Part shown: in pieces, positions 9,068 to 17,569 of the stretch
Numbering within the stretch: position 1 is the stretch's first letter
Layout of the letters: each line of letters begins with the position of its first letter
Assembly: GCA_023409265.1 (NCBI GenBank)
Contig: JAEYHZ010000004.1
Location: 372,001-436,000 of the forward strand
Origin: Bacillota bacterium
GTDB lineage: Bacteria > Bacillota > Clostridia > Acetivibrionales > DSM-1351
DNA: 64,000 nucleotides
Direction of reading: 5' to 3'
The notes under the pieces: model-generated
What the model saw: only the letters and a program-made list of their open reading frames with translations
What the model was told of the DNA's origin: nothing
Databases searched by the model: none
Made by a program: the position numbers and the translations under genes

Positions 9068-9985
9068 TTATGTTCTTTCAAACTTCATTTTTATTGAATC
9101 CAGGTCAGCCCCAACGATTTTAATTTTGGTTAAATCTGATATTCCCAAGCCTTCCTGGGCTGCCAGCCGGACATGCGGTACCTCCTCAAGTGTAAAGCCC
9201 ATAAAGTTTAATGCCACAGTATCAACTGCAACAGGATCTATTCCGGCTAAAACAATATTGGATTTTACAGGCCTAACCATTAATGGGCCATATCCTTCTC
9301 CTCCAACAATTCCATCTATTACTACGAAATCCGGTTTCCTTAATTTGTTCAAATCAACTATTGCTTCTTTTAGTCCCAGGAGATGAAGCTTCTCCTTATA
9401 ATCTATACCATAAAATTTGGTTGGGGGTACTCCCATTGAATTTTTAAGACTTAATGTGACACCCGCATCATATTCAAAATGAGTCTTTAATTTAGCTACT
9501 GAAATGACAATATCCGCATCCATATATACTTTAGGAATAAATAGTACTTCCTTTGTTAAGCTATTTTCCGGTATAAGCCCATAACAGCTTTCTTTTCCTA
9601 AATCATTCATATCGAACAATTCAGCACCTGAAATTTCATTATACATGGCTATATCAAATACATTTTCGTATGGTGTTGCCTCTGCAATAATTATTTTTCC
9701 GGCACCACATCTCTTTGCAATATTTACAACTTCCTGTACAACCCTATAATCAGTGGCTATTCCGTCTTCCAGACATGCCGGCTTTACAAGGTTTGGTTTG
9801 ATTACTACAGTTGAGTTTTCCTTAATAATACCTTCAAGACCACCTGCATTTTCAATAGCCTTCCTTGTCACGTCCGGGTAATCACTGCCTAATCCAATTC
9901 CCACGATTGGTTCAAATGCATTTTTCAATGCAGGTTCTTGTATTTTCTCTTTCACATGTACAGGTATTTCAGTCTTATTCTCCAC
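9068..9985 (-). CDS. DUF362 domain-containing protein
   Basis: A 305-residue protein of the DUF362 family. Recognisable stretches are VVIKPNLVKP near residue 65, GAGKIIIAEATPYEN, VISVAKLKTHFEYDAGVTLSLKNSMG, and DGIVGGEGYGP in the second half. There is no ferredoxin domain, unlike many DUF362 proteins. The start is GTG at 9985, with AAGGAG about 8 bases upstream. The gene is monocistronic with its own terminator. A short dyad (CAAACAA/TTGTTTG, 10005-10031) lies just upstream and might be an operator. The biochemical function of this family is not established; relatives occur near iron-sulfur and redox proteins. Family call is firm, function unknown. Confidence 0.85.
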   Translation of the reverse strand: MENKTEIPVHVKEKIQEPALKNAFEPIVGIGLGSDYPDVTRKAIENAGGLEGIIKENSTVVIKPNLVKPACLEDGIATDYRVVQEVVNIAKRCGAGKIIIAEATPYENVFDIAMYNEISGAELFDMNDLGKESCYGLIPENSLTKEVLFIPKVYMDADIVISVAKLKTHFEYDAGVTLSLKNSMGVPPTKFYGIDYKEKLHLLGLKEAIVDLNKLRKPDFVVIDGIVGGEGYGPLMVRPVKSNIVLAGIDPVAVDTVALNFMGFTLEEVPHVRLAAQEGLGISDLTKIKIVGADLDSIKMKFERT

Positions 9986-10201
9986 AGTAACATCTCCTTT
10001 CCTACAAACAACTTGTTTTGTAATTTGTTTGAATACTAGTGATTACAGCATACACAATTACTTTAAAATCCTTTTAAGTTATTACATTAACATAATATGT
10101 ATGATATGTGCCTTTAGAATCAAAACAGTATATTTTGTTTAGTAATTAGTTTATGTAATAAGATGCCGTACTTCTTGTTTTGTGAATGATTTACGGGTAT
10201 T

Positions 10202-10235
10202 AAAAAACCGCATGTTCAGGTTGCTGAATGTGCGG
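10202..10235 (-). terminator. Strong intrinsic terminator, minus strand
   Basis: On the minus strand CCGCACATTCAG and CTGAACATGCGG (with G-T pairs) form a 12-bp stem with a CAAC loop, followed by TTTTTT. It ends the cupin/mini-ORF transcript. Half of it (10224-10247) is repeated at 10813-10836. Confidence 0.85.
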
Positions 10236-10298
10236 CAATAGAATAATCCTTGATAAATGCGATTTACTCAATTATAATCTTCAATCACAAATTATTTC

Positions 10299-10346
10299 TT
10301 AATACTTTGAAAAATACTCTGTTATTTCCGGGTCTCTCTTTCCCAT
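10299..10346 (-). pseudogene. 15-codon open frame with a strong ribosome binding site, probable gene remnant
   Basis: On the minus strand AAAGGAGATGTT is followed by ATG and 15 codons (MGKRDPEITEYFSKY) then TAA. The peptide resembles the start of clostridial Rpn/PD-(D/E)XK transposase-like nucleases, which commonly begin with a similar KDPE..EYF pattern; that likeness is from memory. It could be the decayed 5' end of such a gene or a true small peptide. The strong ribosome site argues that it was, or is, translated. The rest of 9986-10433 is AT-rich and otherwise empty. Confidence 0.4.
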
Positions 10347-10433
10347 AACATCTCCTTTATATTTCCAAGTTTTCTGTTTAAAAAGATTTCACATTATCAT
10401 TAAATTTAAATAGCTCGCCGCTATAATGTATAA

Positions 10434-10763
10434 CTAATCTACTATAAAAAGCTTGGCGCCTTTTTCTGTATATGAACGATGTGGATTAACATTATCTGCT
10501 ACATGATAACTAATTCCTGGAGTTAAAGTGAATTTTCTGCCATCATTAAGCTCAGTAACCAATTCACCGTCCAAGCATAGAAGAACATGACCTCGATTGC
10601 ACCAGTGGTCTGCCAAATATCCAGGTGAATACTCAACCATACGAACACGGATATTGCCCATTTCAAAAGTTCGCCAATAAGCTTCACCTGTCACCCCTGT
10701 ATGTATTGTTGGTTCTATTGTAGTCCAATCAATTGTACAAAACGGTACATCCACAATTTTCAT
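10434..10763 (-). CDS. DHCW-type cupin fold protein
   Basis: A 109-residue single-domain beta-barrel. ADHWCNRGH near the middle matches the signature that names the DHCW-motif cupin family, and the second cupin half contains PGISYHVADN and NPHRSY with likely metal-binding histidines. The start ATG at 10763 follows AAGGAGG. The gene lies between two related intrinsic terminators (10202-10235 and 10791-10822), so it is a transcription unit of its own, perhaps with the mini-ORF downstream. Small cupins of this type bind a metal and a small ligand; the reaction here is unknown. Confidence 0.8.
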   Translation of the reverse strand: MKIVDVPFCTIDWTTIEPTIHTGVTGEAYWRTFEMGNIRVRMVEYSPGYLADHWCNRGHVLLCLDGELVTELNDGRKFTLTPGISYHVADNVNPHRSYTEKGAKLFIVD

Positions 10764-10790
10764 ATGTAGTCCTCCTTATAACAAATAAAC

Positions 10791-10822
10791 AGAAAACAGC
10801 ACTTCATCTTTACTGAATGTGC
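10791..10822 (-). terminator. Intrinsic terminator of the nitroreductase gene
   Basis: On the minus strand GCACATTCA and TGAAGTGC pair and are followed by TGTTTTCTGTTT. It lies between the nitroreductase stop (10884) and the cupin ribosome site. A 24-bp stretch at 10813-10836 matches 10224-10247 at 22 positions. Confidence 0.7.
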
Positions 10823-10883
10823 GGAAATAGAATGATTTTTGTAGTTCTTCCAGAATATGCACTAAGGAGTATAATCAATGTCC

Positions 10884-11690
10884 TTACCAAGATTCGTGGT
10901 GTATTTTGTTAGTTTCAAATCTGTTTGGCTGAACCTTATTCTCATCAGTATATCCAAATGCAATCAAAGACACCGGTCGTATGTGACTTGGCAACCCAAA
11001 CTCATTAATTATATCTTTGTAAAAATCTGACCCCTGTTTTACCCCGCACCATACGCCGCCAAGTCCAAGAGAGTGAATTGCAAGAAGCATATTCTGTGAT
11101 GCAGCCGAACAATCCTCTATAAGCCATTCCGGTATGCCCTGCACAATTTTATCTCCGCATACAATTATACAGGCGGCCGCAGTACTCAGCATTTTTACAT
11201 ATGAGTTATTTCTCATAATATGTGTCATTTTCTCTCTGCTCTGAGTAACGACAAAATGAAAAGGGCGTTTGTTTGTTGCAGACGGCGCACAAAGCCCAGC
11301 ATTCAAAATTGTTTGTAATAACAAATCACTAATATTTTTATCGATAAACGAGCGAATACTCACGCGTTCTCTTATAGTTTTAATTGCTTCATTGTCCAGT
11401 AGCTCAGGCTCAGCTACTTCAGATGTACTTATGCTATGTGGTGCTATATCTAACGGAACGTTCAAATGATCATCTTCACTTAATCCAAGGTTTTTGAGAA
11501 GTTGTTTGCTAAAAAAAATACAGTATTTTTCGTTGCCCCTTGACATCAGTTTTGACTTGAACTCAACCCCACCAATGACACACATAACATAGATTGACCC
11601 TTTAAGAATTCCAAATTCCGTCCTTGGGTTAAACGGGAGATATGCAATAACAGAGTTGCCTTCCCTTTTAATATCTATCATACATTTCAT
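10884..11690 (-). CDS. DUF1905 - nitroreductase fusion protein
   Basis: A 268-residue two-domain protein. Residues 1-90 form a DUF1905/YdeI-like small beta-barrel (VIAYLPFNPRTEFG, GVEFKSKLMSRG, LLKNLGLSEDD). Residues 100-268 are an FMN-dependent nitroreductase-fold domain: SIRSFIDKNI, AGLCAPSATNKRPFHFVV, AAACIIVCGDK, DCSAASQNMLLAIHSLGLG. The nitroreductase half would bind FMN and reduce nitro groups or quinones with NAD(P)H. The start ATG at 11690 follows GGGGAGA. Most nitroreductases lack the N-terminal barrel, so this fusion is uncommon. It is a single-gene unit with its own terminator. Confidence 0.85.
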   Translation of the reverse strand: MKCMIDIKREGNSVIAYLPFNPRTEFGILKGSIYVMCVIGGVEFKSKLMSRGNEKYCIFFSKQLLKNLGLSEDDHLNVPLDIAPHSISTSEVAEPELLDNEAIKTIRERVSIRSFIDKNISDLLLQTILNAGLCAPSATNKRPFHFVVTQSREKMTHIMRNNSYVKMLSTAAACIIVCGDKIVQGIPEWLIEDCSAASQNMLLAIHSLGLGGVWCGVKQGSDFYKDIINEFGLPSHIRPVSLIAFGYTDENKVQPNRFETNKIHHESW

Positions 11691-11769
11691 TTAAATTCTC
11701 CCCCTGCAGGTTATAGCCAATGATATTAAAACTTGTTTTATATTTTAAAATCATAGACTTTTATCTTAA

Positions 11770-12957
11770 TCACTTATCATTCAGAGCAGCTATACCCGGC
11801 AGCTCCTTACCTTCCAGAAACTCAAGTGAAGCCCCTCCCCCAGTTGAGACATGTGATATTTTTCCGGCAAAACCCATTTGTTCGATTGCTGAAGTAGAAT
11901 CACCTCCACCAACGATTGAAATCGCTTCTGACTCAGCGACTGCTTTGGCAATTTCCCTTGTTCCTCCTGCAAAATTATCAAATTCAAATACTCCCATTGG
12001 TCCATTCCATAGTATAGTCTTTGCACTACCTATTACCCCTGAGTATCTTTTAACTGTTTCAGGGCCTATATCCAACCCCATCCACCCCTCAGGCATATTC
12101 TCAGATATAACAATTTTAATTTCAGTTTCATTTTTAAATTCCTTACCGACCTTGTGATCTTCTGGAAGTAAAAATTGTATACCTTTCTTCTTAGACTTTT
12201 CCATAAGGCTTACCGCCAGATCTAATTTATCGTCTTCACACAATGAATTGCCTATATTCATTCCTTTAGCCTTCAGAAATGTATAAACCATTCCTCCACC
12301 TATAACAAGCCCATCAACTTTATCGATAAGATTTTCTATTACTCCTATCTTGTCTGATACTTTTGCCCCTCCCAGTATGGCAACAAACGGCCTGGCAGGA
12401 TTTGAAAGAGTCTTTCCCAAAAACTCTATTTCCTTTTTAATCAGAAAGCCGCATACTGCGGGAAGGTATTTAGCGACCCCTGTGGTTGAAGCATGAGCCC
12501 TATGTGCCGTTCCAAAAGCGTCATTCACATATATGTCAGCAAGTTCTGCCAGCTCTTTTGCAAATAGAAGATCGTTTTTCTCCTCTTCCTTATGAAACCT
12601 CACATTCTCCAACATTAGTACTTCCCCTTCTTTAAGGTTGGAAGCCTTTACTTTTGCATCTTCACCAATTACGTCCATTGCCAAAATTACAGGTTTATTT
12701 ATCAATTCACTCAATCTGGCTGCGGCGGGCCTCATACTAAACTTATCTTCAAAACCATTCTTCGGCCTTCCAAGATGAGATACAAGTATTATTTTTGCAT
12801 TGTTATTTATAAGGTAATTTATTGTTGGCAATGCTCCAACTATTCTATTATCGTCGGTAATACACCCACTAGAATCAAGCGGTACGTTGAAGTCCACTCT
12901 TACAATTACTTTTTTGCCCCTTACATCAATATCCTCTATTGACTTCTTACCGGTCAT
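11770..12957 (-). CDS. pgk: Phosphoglycerate kinase
   Basis: Converts 1,3-bisphosphoglycerate and ADP to 3-phosphoglycerate and ATP in glycolysis. Full-length two-domain enzyme (395 residues from ATG): VRVDFNVPLD (substrate binding), SHLGRPK, NDAFGTAHRAHAS, ILGGAKVSDK, WNGPMGVFE and GGGDSTSAIE (nucleotide site). The frame extends to GTG at 12972, but its ribosome site AAAGGGG overlaps that codon; the ATG at 12957 gives MTGKKSIEDIDVRGKKV, the usual PGK N-terminus. It stands alone, not in a gap-pgk-tpi operon, so it may be a second copy or a dispersed single copy. Confidence 0.95.
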   Translation of the reverse strand: MTGKKSIEDIDVRGKKVIVRVDFNVPLDSSGCITDDNRIVGALPTINYLINNNAKIILVSHLGRPKNGFEDKFSMRPAAARLSELINKPVILAMDVIGEDAKVKASNLKEGEVLMLENVRFHKEEEKNDLLFAKELAELADIYVNDAFGTAHRAHASTTGVAKYLPAVCGFLIKKEIEFLGKTLSNPARPFVAILGGAKVSDKIGVIENLIDKVDGLVIGGGMVYTFLKAKGMNIGNSLCEDDKLDLAVSLMEKSKKKGIQFLLPEDHKVGKEFKNETEIKIVISENMPEGWMGLDIGPETVKRYSGVIGSAKTILWNGPMGVFEFDNFAGGTREIAKAVAESEAISIVGGGDSTSAIEQMGFAGKISHVSTGGGASLEFLEGKELPGIAALNDK

Positions 12958-13047
12958 CCCAATATCAAACACCCCTTTAAAAAATTCTTATATATTAATA
13001 AGCTATGAGCGGATCATAAACAAATATTTTAGTATATGAAATTTAAC

Positions 13048-13569
13048 TTAAATTGCTTTTGAGCTTTTTTTCCTGATAGGATAAAATTCCTTCAATAAAT
13101 TTAAGTAGTCAGGCAGCTTTGCGAGATCTGGCTCCCAGAATTCAAAAGTAATGCCATTACATTTTTCAATAAAACGGTTATGAAGGGTATAAGCTTTCCG
13201 AAATTTACATTTTCCAACCTTTTCATTGTGACAATGGTTACATTTTCCGAATTCTCCGGTGAAAACTTCCTTTATGTAGGGCTTGGTGGTTTCAATATAT
13301 TGTTGGTGGTTGTCGATACTATTTAGATAAAGGCGCAAAACAATACTGTTCTCTCTGATATATATGCGGGCTGCAACCTGTTTGTTCTTTACACCGATCT
13401 TTGAATAAATAATCATATATCTGCCCCAGCAAAAGCCACTTCCGATTTCCCCACCAAAACCATAGCCCAATTTTGATATTTCATTATCAAATTCAATAAT
13501 AAACGCCTTATCCTCATCGGATATAATATTAAACCTGTCTTCCTTCATCATTGTTTCCACTTCATGCAC
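13048..13569 (-). CDS. Conserved hypothetical protein with a Cys/His cluster
   Basis: I do not recognise this 173-residue protein. The first half holds an aromatic-rich core (LGYGFGGEIG, GFCWGRYMIIYSK) and the second half a possible zinc site, CNHCHNEKVGKC, followed by NGITFEFWEPDL. The layout resembles small clostridial proteins of unknown function. The frame starts at GTG 13569; the Met at 13551 is an alternative. It lies downstream of the GH94 gene on the same strand, separated by a strong hairpin at 13662-13709, so it is probably transcribed alone. Confidence 0.7.
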   Translation of the reverse strand: MHEVETMMKEDRFNIISDEDKAFIIEFDNEISKLGYGFGGEIGSGFCWGRYMIIYSKIGVKNKQVAARIYIRENSIVLRLYLNSIDNHQQYIETTKPYIKEVFTGEFGKCNHCHNEKVGKCKFRKAYTLHNRFIEKCNGITFEFWEPDLAKLPDYLNLLKEFYPIRKKSSKAI

Positions 13570-13661
13570 CTCAAAAAATATATTTATAATATACTATATC
13601 TGGAATTATATGAAGTCAATAGAATTTTTGTATATATTTAAGCCATCAGCTTCTTATAGAG

Positions 13662-13709
13662 AAAGAGCAGTAAAAGTGAAACATCAGTTCAGCCCTTTTA
13701 CTGCTCTTT
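13662..13709. terminator. Perfect 15-bp hairpin between GH94 gene and hypothetical
   Basis: AAAGAGCAGTAAAAG (13662-13676) pairs perfectly with 13695-13709 around an 18-base loop. It probably terminates the GH94 transcript. The next 100 bases (13714-13806) are a degenerate AT-rich repeat built on variants of TTTAAGATACTTAT; 13570-13862 holds nothing else. Confidence 0.7.
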
Positions 13710-13862
13710 GTTTAAGATACCTATGTTTGAATTACTTATTTTAAGATACTTGGTTTTAAGATATTTATATTTAAGCTACTTATTTTATGATACTTATATT
13801 TGAGATAAATATCTTTATAAATACTTTTTTTAATATAGCAGTTAATTCTCTGTTTTACATCA

Positions 13863-16217
13863 TTATTTCATTATAACAACAACATGATGAACTGTACCAG
13901 GACTAAAAACGGGAATCCTGTCAGCTTCTGCCCCATCCACCGTTATTTTTGCTACTCCGCTGCTTACTTTGTTGGGATTCTGCACCTCAATATTGTATAT
14001 TGCACCTCGGAATACTCTCATGGCCTTAAAGCCCTGCCAATGAGATGGAATACATGGATCAACAACCAGGCTGTCATAGTCTGCTCTGACACCAAGAATA
14101 AATTGTGTGGCTGCTACCATATTCCAGGCCGCTGTACCTGACAGCCAGGAATTTCTGCCCACTCCGAACTGAGGATGTTCTTTTCCCAAAATATTCTGAC
14201 AATAGACGTAAGGCTCAACCTCGTATAGCTCAGCGCCATCATTTCTCCTGGCAGGGAGTATCTGACTATAGTATTCAAAGGCTTTATCTCCATGACCCAG
14301 CATAATTTCGGCTATCATAACCCATGGGTTGGTGTGCAGGAATATTCCTCCGTTTTCCTTTGCTCCGGGCGGATAGGTAGTTACACCACCCTTTGTATCA
14401 TCGTACCGGGTATAGGATGGATACATTGCTACTATACCGAATTTTGAATTCAAGTACTTGTCAACCGATTCCATACATTTCGCAGCTTTTTCATCATCTG
14501 CAACCTTTCCCAGCACAGCCCAGGACTGTGAATTAATAAAAATCTTGCCGAACTCGTTCTCTTTACTGCCCAGCGGCTGCCCGCAGTCATCAAATGCTCG
14601 CTTATACCATTCCCCGTCCCAACTGCTCTCGTTTATCGCATTCTTCATCTCCTCAAACATGGCTTGATATTTAGTGCAAAGCTCCCGGTTTCCCAGATGC
14701 CCGCATAATTCAATCATTTCTGCAGCCGCTCTGCAGTACAGCATTGAGGTAAAAACACTTTCTGCAATGCCTTTCCCGGTATCGAGATTCAATGTGTCGT
14801 TCCAGTCTGCACGTCCTGCAAGTGCAATATTGTTCGGCCCTCTGTTATTGCAGGTAAATTCCAGAGCCATATTCAAATGCTCCAGGACCGGGGCCGAAAT
14901 AGTTTTATCATTGTATAGTACAGACTGGTTCAGGAACTCGAAGTCGCCGGTCTCCTTTACGTAGTTGTTGACAGCCAGAACGAGCCACAGGTGATCGTCA
15001 GAATACCAGTCAAACTTCTTGACCGGCGCATCACCCTGCCCTCCTTCCCCAGTCAGCGGGAAAAACAGATGATATGCTCTTCCGTCGGAGTACTGGCACT
15101 GCAGCAGCTTTATTATCAGTTGTTTTGCTTCCTCAGGTATGGTGTGCATTACTCCAAGCGTATCCTGGGCACTGTCGCGTATACCCATCCCTCTTCCCAG
15201 TCCCAGCTGATATAGAGAAACAAAACGTGACCAGTTAAAGGTTGTTTTACACTGATACTGATTCCATATATTAACAAACAGGTTCATATCCTCATCAGGT
15301 GTTTCAACACTTAGTTTTCCAGTGTAGCTGTTCCAGTAATTCTTTAATCTGGCCAGAGCCGCCCTCGAATTTTCAGGTGTTAAGTAATCTGCGATATCAG
15401 CCTTAATTGTATTTCTGTCCTCAGCAAAGCCCAGTACAAATACAATTTCTCTCTCCTCTTTTGCAGCCAGATCAACATCAATGCAGAAGGCTCCTACACC
15501 ATTCATTCTATAGGAAATTGAATTACTGCAGCTGCCCTGTTCAACTGCCAGAGGATTGCTCTCTGAACGGTATTTTCCTATAAAGGCTTCCAGATTGGTA
15601 TCGTAGCTGCTGATCCTTTCGGATGTTGCAAAGAAAGCAGCGTTATCACTTATATAGTGAGGATAATATGTAATAATTCCATCTTCAAACCGGCCTTGAT
15701 TTATCTGCTGTACCCAGTCAACATTTTGCTGATCCATAATAGCCTGCCAGAAGCAGAACTCCGAATATGCAAATACCTGCAGCTTCTGTTGAACTGCTCT
15801 TGTGTTGGCTACCTTCAAGTGCCATATTTCAAAGTTTTTATTATCAGGAACAAAATAAGTTACTTCTCCGAAAATACCTTGATACTCTCCGTTCAGAACA
15901 GTATAACCCATTCCATGGCGACAGCTGTAGCTGTCAAGCTTTCTTTGTACAGGCTGATAACCGGGGTTCCAGTATTCACCATTTTCCCTGTTCCTGATAT
16001 AAATATATCTGCCGGGCCGGTCCATGGGAATATTATTATACCTGTACCTTGTAACACGTCTGTTTTGAGGGTCCTTATGAAAACTGTACCCTCCTCCCGT
16101 ATTTGATACTATTCCGCCATAAGCTCCGCTTCCAATATAGTTTATCCATGGCGTCGGCGTATCAGGTCTTGTAACTACATATTCCTTACTTTTTCTGTCA
16201 AAATATCCATACCTCAT
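13863..16217 (-). CDS. GH94 family glycoside phosphorylase (cellobiose/chitobiose phosphorylase type)
   Basis: A 784-residue cytoplasmic phosphorylase that cleaves a beta-linked disaccharide with phosphate, giving a sugar 1-phosphate. MRYGYFDRKSKEYVVTRPDT, PWINYIGSG and GGYSFHKDP form the N-terminal GH94 signature; GRADWNDTLNLD (near residue 470) contains the catalytic Asp; KNSWLTGTAAWN-type GRNSWLSGTAAWN and VDPCIPSHWQGF near the C-terminus are also typical. Length is close to cellobiose phosphorylases (about 810). The blend of motifs falls between cellobiose and diacetylchitobiose phosphorylases, so the disaccharide is uncertain. ATG at 16217 follows AAGGAGG. A TGGGAACGTTCCCA palindrome 18 bases upstream and an adjacent LacI gene show the likely control. 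Confidence 0.9.
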   Translation of the reverse strand: MRYGYFDRKSKEYVVTRPDTPTPWINYIGSGAYGGIVSNTGGGYSFHKDPQNRRVTRYRYNNIPMDRPGRYIYIRNRENGEYWNPGYQPVQRKLDSYSCRHGMGYTVLNGEYQGIFGEVTYFVPDNKNFEIWHLKVANTRAVQQKLQVFAYSEFCFWQAIMDQQNVDWVQQINQGRFEDGIITYYPHYISDNAAFFATSERISSYDTNLEAFIGKYRSESNPLAVEQGSCSNSISYRMNGVGAFCIDVDLAAKEEREIVFVLGFAEDRNTIKADIADYLTPENSRAALARLKNYWNSYTGKLSVETPDEDMNLFVNIWNQYQCKTTFNWSRFVSLYQLGLGRGMGIRDSAQDTLGVMHTIPEEAKQLIIKLLQCQYSDGRAYHLFFPLTGEGGQGDAPVKKFDWYSDDHLWLVLAVNNYVKETGDFEFLNQSVLYNDKTISAPVLEHLNMALEFTCNNRGPNNIALAGRADWNDTLNLDTGKGIAESVFTSMLYCRAAAEMIELCGHLGNRELCTKYQAMFEEMKNAINESSWDGEWYKRAFDDCGQPLGSKENEFGKIFINSQSWAVLGKVADDEKAAKCMESVDKYLNSKFGIVAMYPSYTRYDDTKGGVTTYPPGAKENGGIFLHTNPWVMIAEIMLGHGDKAFEYYSQILPARRNDGAELYEVEPYVYCQNILGKEHPQFGVGRNSWLSGTAAWNMVAATQFILGVRADYDSLVVDPCIPSHWQGFKAMRVFRGAIYNIEVQNPNKVSSGVAKITVDGAEADRIPVFSPGTVHHVVVIMK

Positions 16218-16235
16218 ATTATCCTCCTTCAGCTA

Positions 16236-16249
16236 TGGGAACGTTCCCA
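16236..16249. promoter_or_regulatory. LacI-type operator upstream of the GH94 phosphorylase
   Basis: TGGGAACGTTCCCA is a perfect 14-bp palindrome with the central CG typical of LacI/GalR operators. It lies just ahead of the ribosome site, a position where binding would block transcription. The same 12-bp core occurs upstream of the LacI gene (17469-17480). Confidence 0.85.
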
Positions 16250-16371
16250 ATTTTAAATAAAAAACAACTATATAATGGGAGTCAGCTTTCCTCCCAAAAT
16301 TATTAACAACAAGAAATGTACATGGAATTCTAAAAGCAATTTTCATAAGACCGGATGTCTTCTTTGGTGAT

Positions 16372-17400
16372 TTATTTAATCTTATTGTCAGATACTTTGG
16401 AACAGGAGGTTCCCGGGTATAGCTCCGTGTCAAAAGTTAGAACTCTAGGCACGGAATTTTTGTCGTTAATATTTTCCATAATAAGTTCCATAGCAGCCCC
16501 GGCCACTTTTTCCATTGGTTGTTTCATTGATGTAAGCCGGATATTGGATGGAATGAAACGAAGAAGTTCATATATATTGTCAAAGCCTACGATGGAAATA
16601 TCCTCAGGAATATTGATTCCCAAACTAATGGCTTTCTGTATGGCTTCATAGCCCTGCAAATCATTAAAAGCAAACAAGGCAGTCGGTGGGTCAGGCAGGC
16701 TGATAAGCTTCTCTAGAGCTGATGCCCCTGTGTTTTCACCGGCATCAGTATATATAACGTAGTCTTTGTTAAAATTAATTCCTGACGTATTAAGTGCTTC
16801 CATATAACCGTTCATTCTGTCCGAAGCAGCCCTGTGAATTAAATTACCTGTAATATGTGCTATTTTTCGGTGCCCAAGTCCAATTAAATAATCTACAGCT
16901 TTTTTAGCACCGGAAAAATTATCTATAATAATATTGTTTACCTTCAGGTCATTAAAATGATTTTCTATAACTACCAGCGGGAAATTCGTATTAATTACTT
17001 TCTGAACAAGTTCCTTATCCCTTGTATCACTTCCAAACAGAATAAGTCCATCTGCGGCTCCTCCTGTAAAGTACTGAATATACCGGGCTTTGGAATTGAA
17101 ATCATCGTTTGAGCTGCTGAAAACTACATTATAATTATACCGGGCAGCACATTGCTCCAAAAGATTTGCCAGTTTCAAATAAACCGAGTAGTTGAACTCA
17201 TTGTATATGACTCCAATTACTCCGGCTTTTCTTGAAACAAGGCTTCTTGCTGCTTGATTGGGTATGTAATTTAAGTTATCAATAGCCTCAAGAACCTTTA
17301 TTCTCGTATCTTCCCTTACTCCCGGCTGATTGTTTATTACCCTTGATACCGTCGTTTTTGAAACGCCGGCAGTTCTTGCTATATCAAATATATTTATCAA
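16372..17400 (-). CDS. LacI/GalR family transcriptional regulator of the GH94 gene
   Basis: A 342-residue repressor. The N-terminal helix-turn-helix and hinge are INIFDIARTAGVSKTTVSRV and the following INNQ..VREDTRIKVLEAI. The periplasmic-binding-like effector domain has ADGLILFGS, PLVVIENHF, DYLIGLGHRKIAHITG, TALFAFNDLQGYEAI and ISIVGFDN. I start it at TTG 17400 because CCTCC (GGAGG) lies 5 bases upstream and the HTH begins at once; the frame extends to 17448 with no merit. The gene is followed directly by the GH94 gene and both carry the GGGAACGTTCCC operator, so it is predicted to repress both itself and the phosphorylase until the disaccharide or its metabolite binds. Confidence 0.93.
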   Translation of the reverse strand: MINIFDIARTAGVSKTTVSRVINNQPGVREDTRIKVLEAIDNLNYIPNQAARSLVSRKAGVIGVIYNEFNYSVYLKLANLLEQCAARYNYNVVFSSSNDDFNSKARYIQYFTGGAADGLILFGSDTRDKELVQKVINTNFPLVVIENHFNDLKVNNIIIDNFSGAKKAVDYLIGLGHRKIAHITGNLIHRAASDRMNGYMEALNTSGINFNKDYVIYTDAGENTGASALEKLISLPDPPTALFAFNDLQGYEAIQKAISLGINIPEDISIVGFDNIYELLRFIPSNIRLTSMKQPMEKVAGAAMELIMENINDKNSVPRVLTFDTELYPGTSCSKVSDNKIK

Positions 17401-17468
17401 AATTTCCTCCAAGACCCATGGCTGCAACAAATATATCATCATACACAAAATTAGTTTGCAACATAGTA

Positions 17469-17480
17469 GGGAACGTTCCC
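17469..17480. promoter_or_regulatory. LacI-type operator upstream of the regulator gene
   Basis: GGGAACGTTCCC, a perfect palindrome, lies 68 bases before the LacI start. It matches the core at 16237-16248 base for base, which indicates autoregulation. Confidence 0.85.
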
Positions 17481-17569
17481 ATGAATTCTATTATATAGCA
17501 AAGGCACAATTACATACAAGAATAAATTGTTAATCTTACAACGCTATAATATCAATAAGACTTAAAAAG

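Noticed and set aside
13714..13806. Degenerate AT-rich repeat as a CRISPR-like or promoter array
   Set aside because: Units of 12-16 bases are too short, imperfect and irregularly spaced; probably simple-sequence drift.
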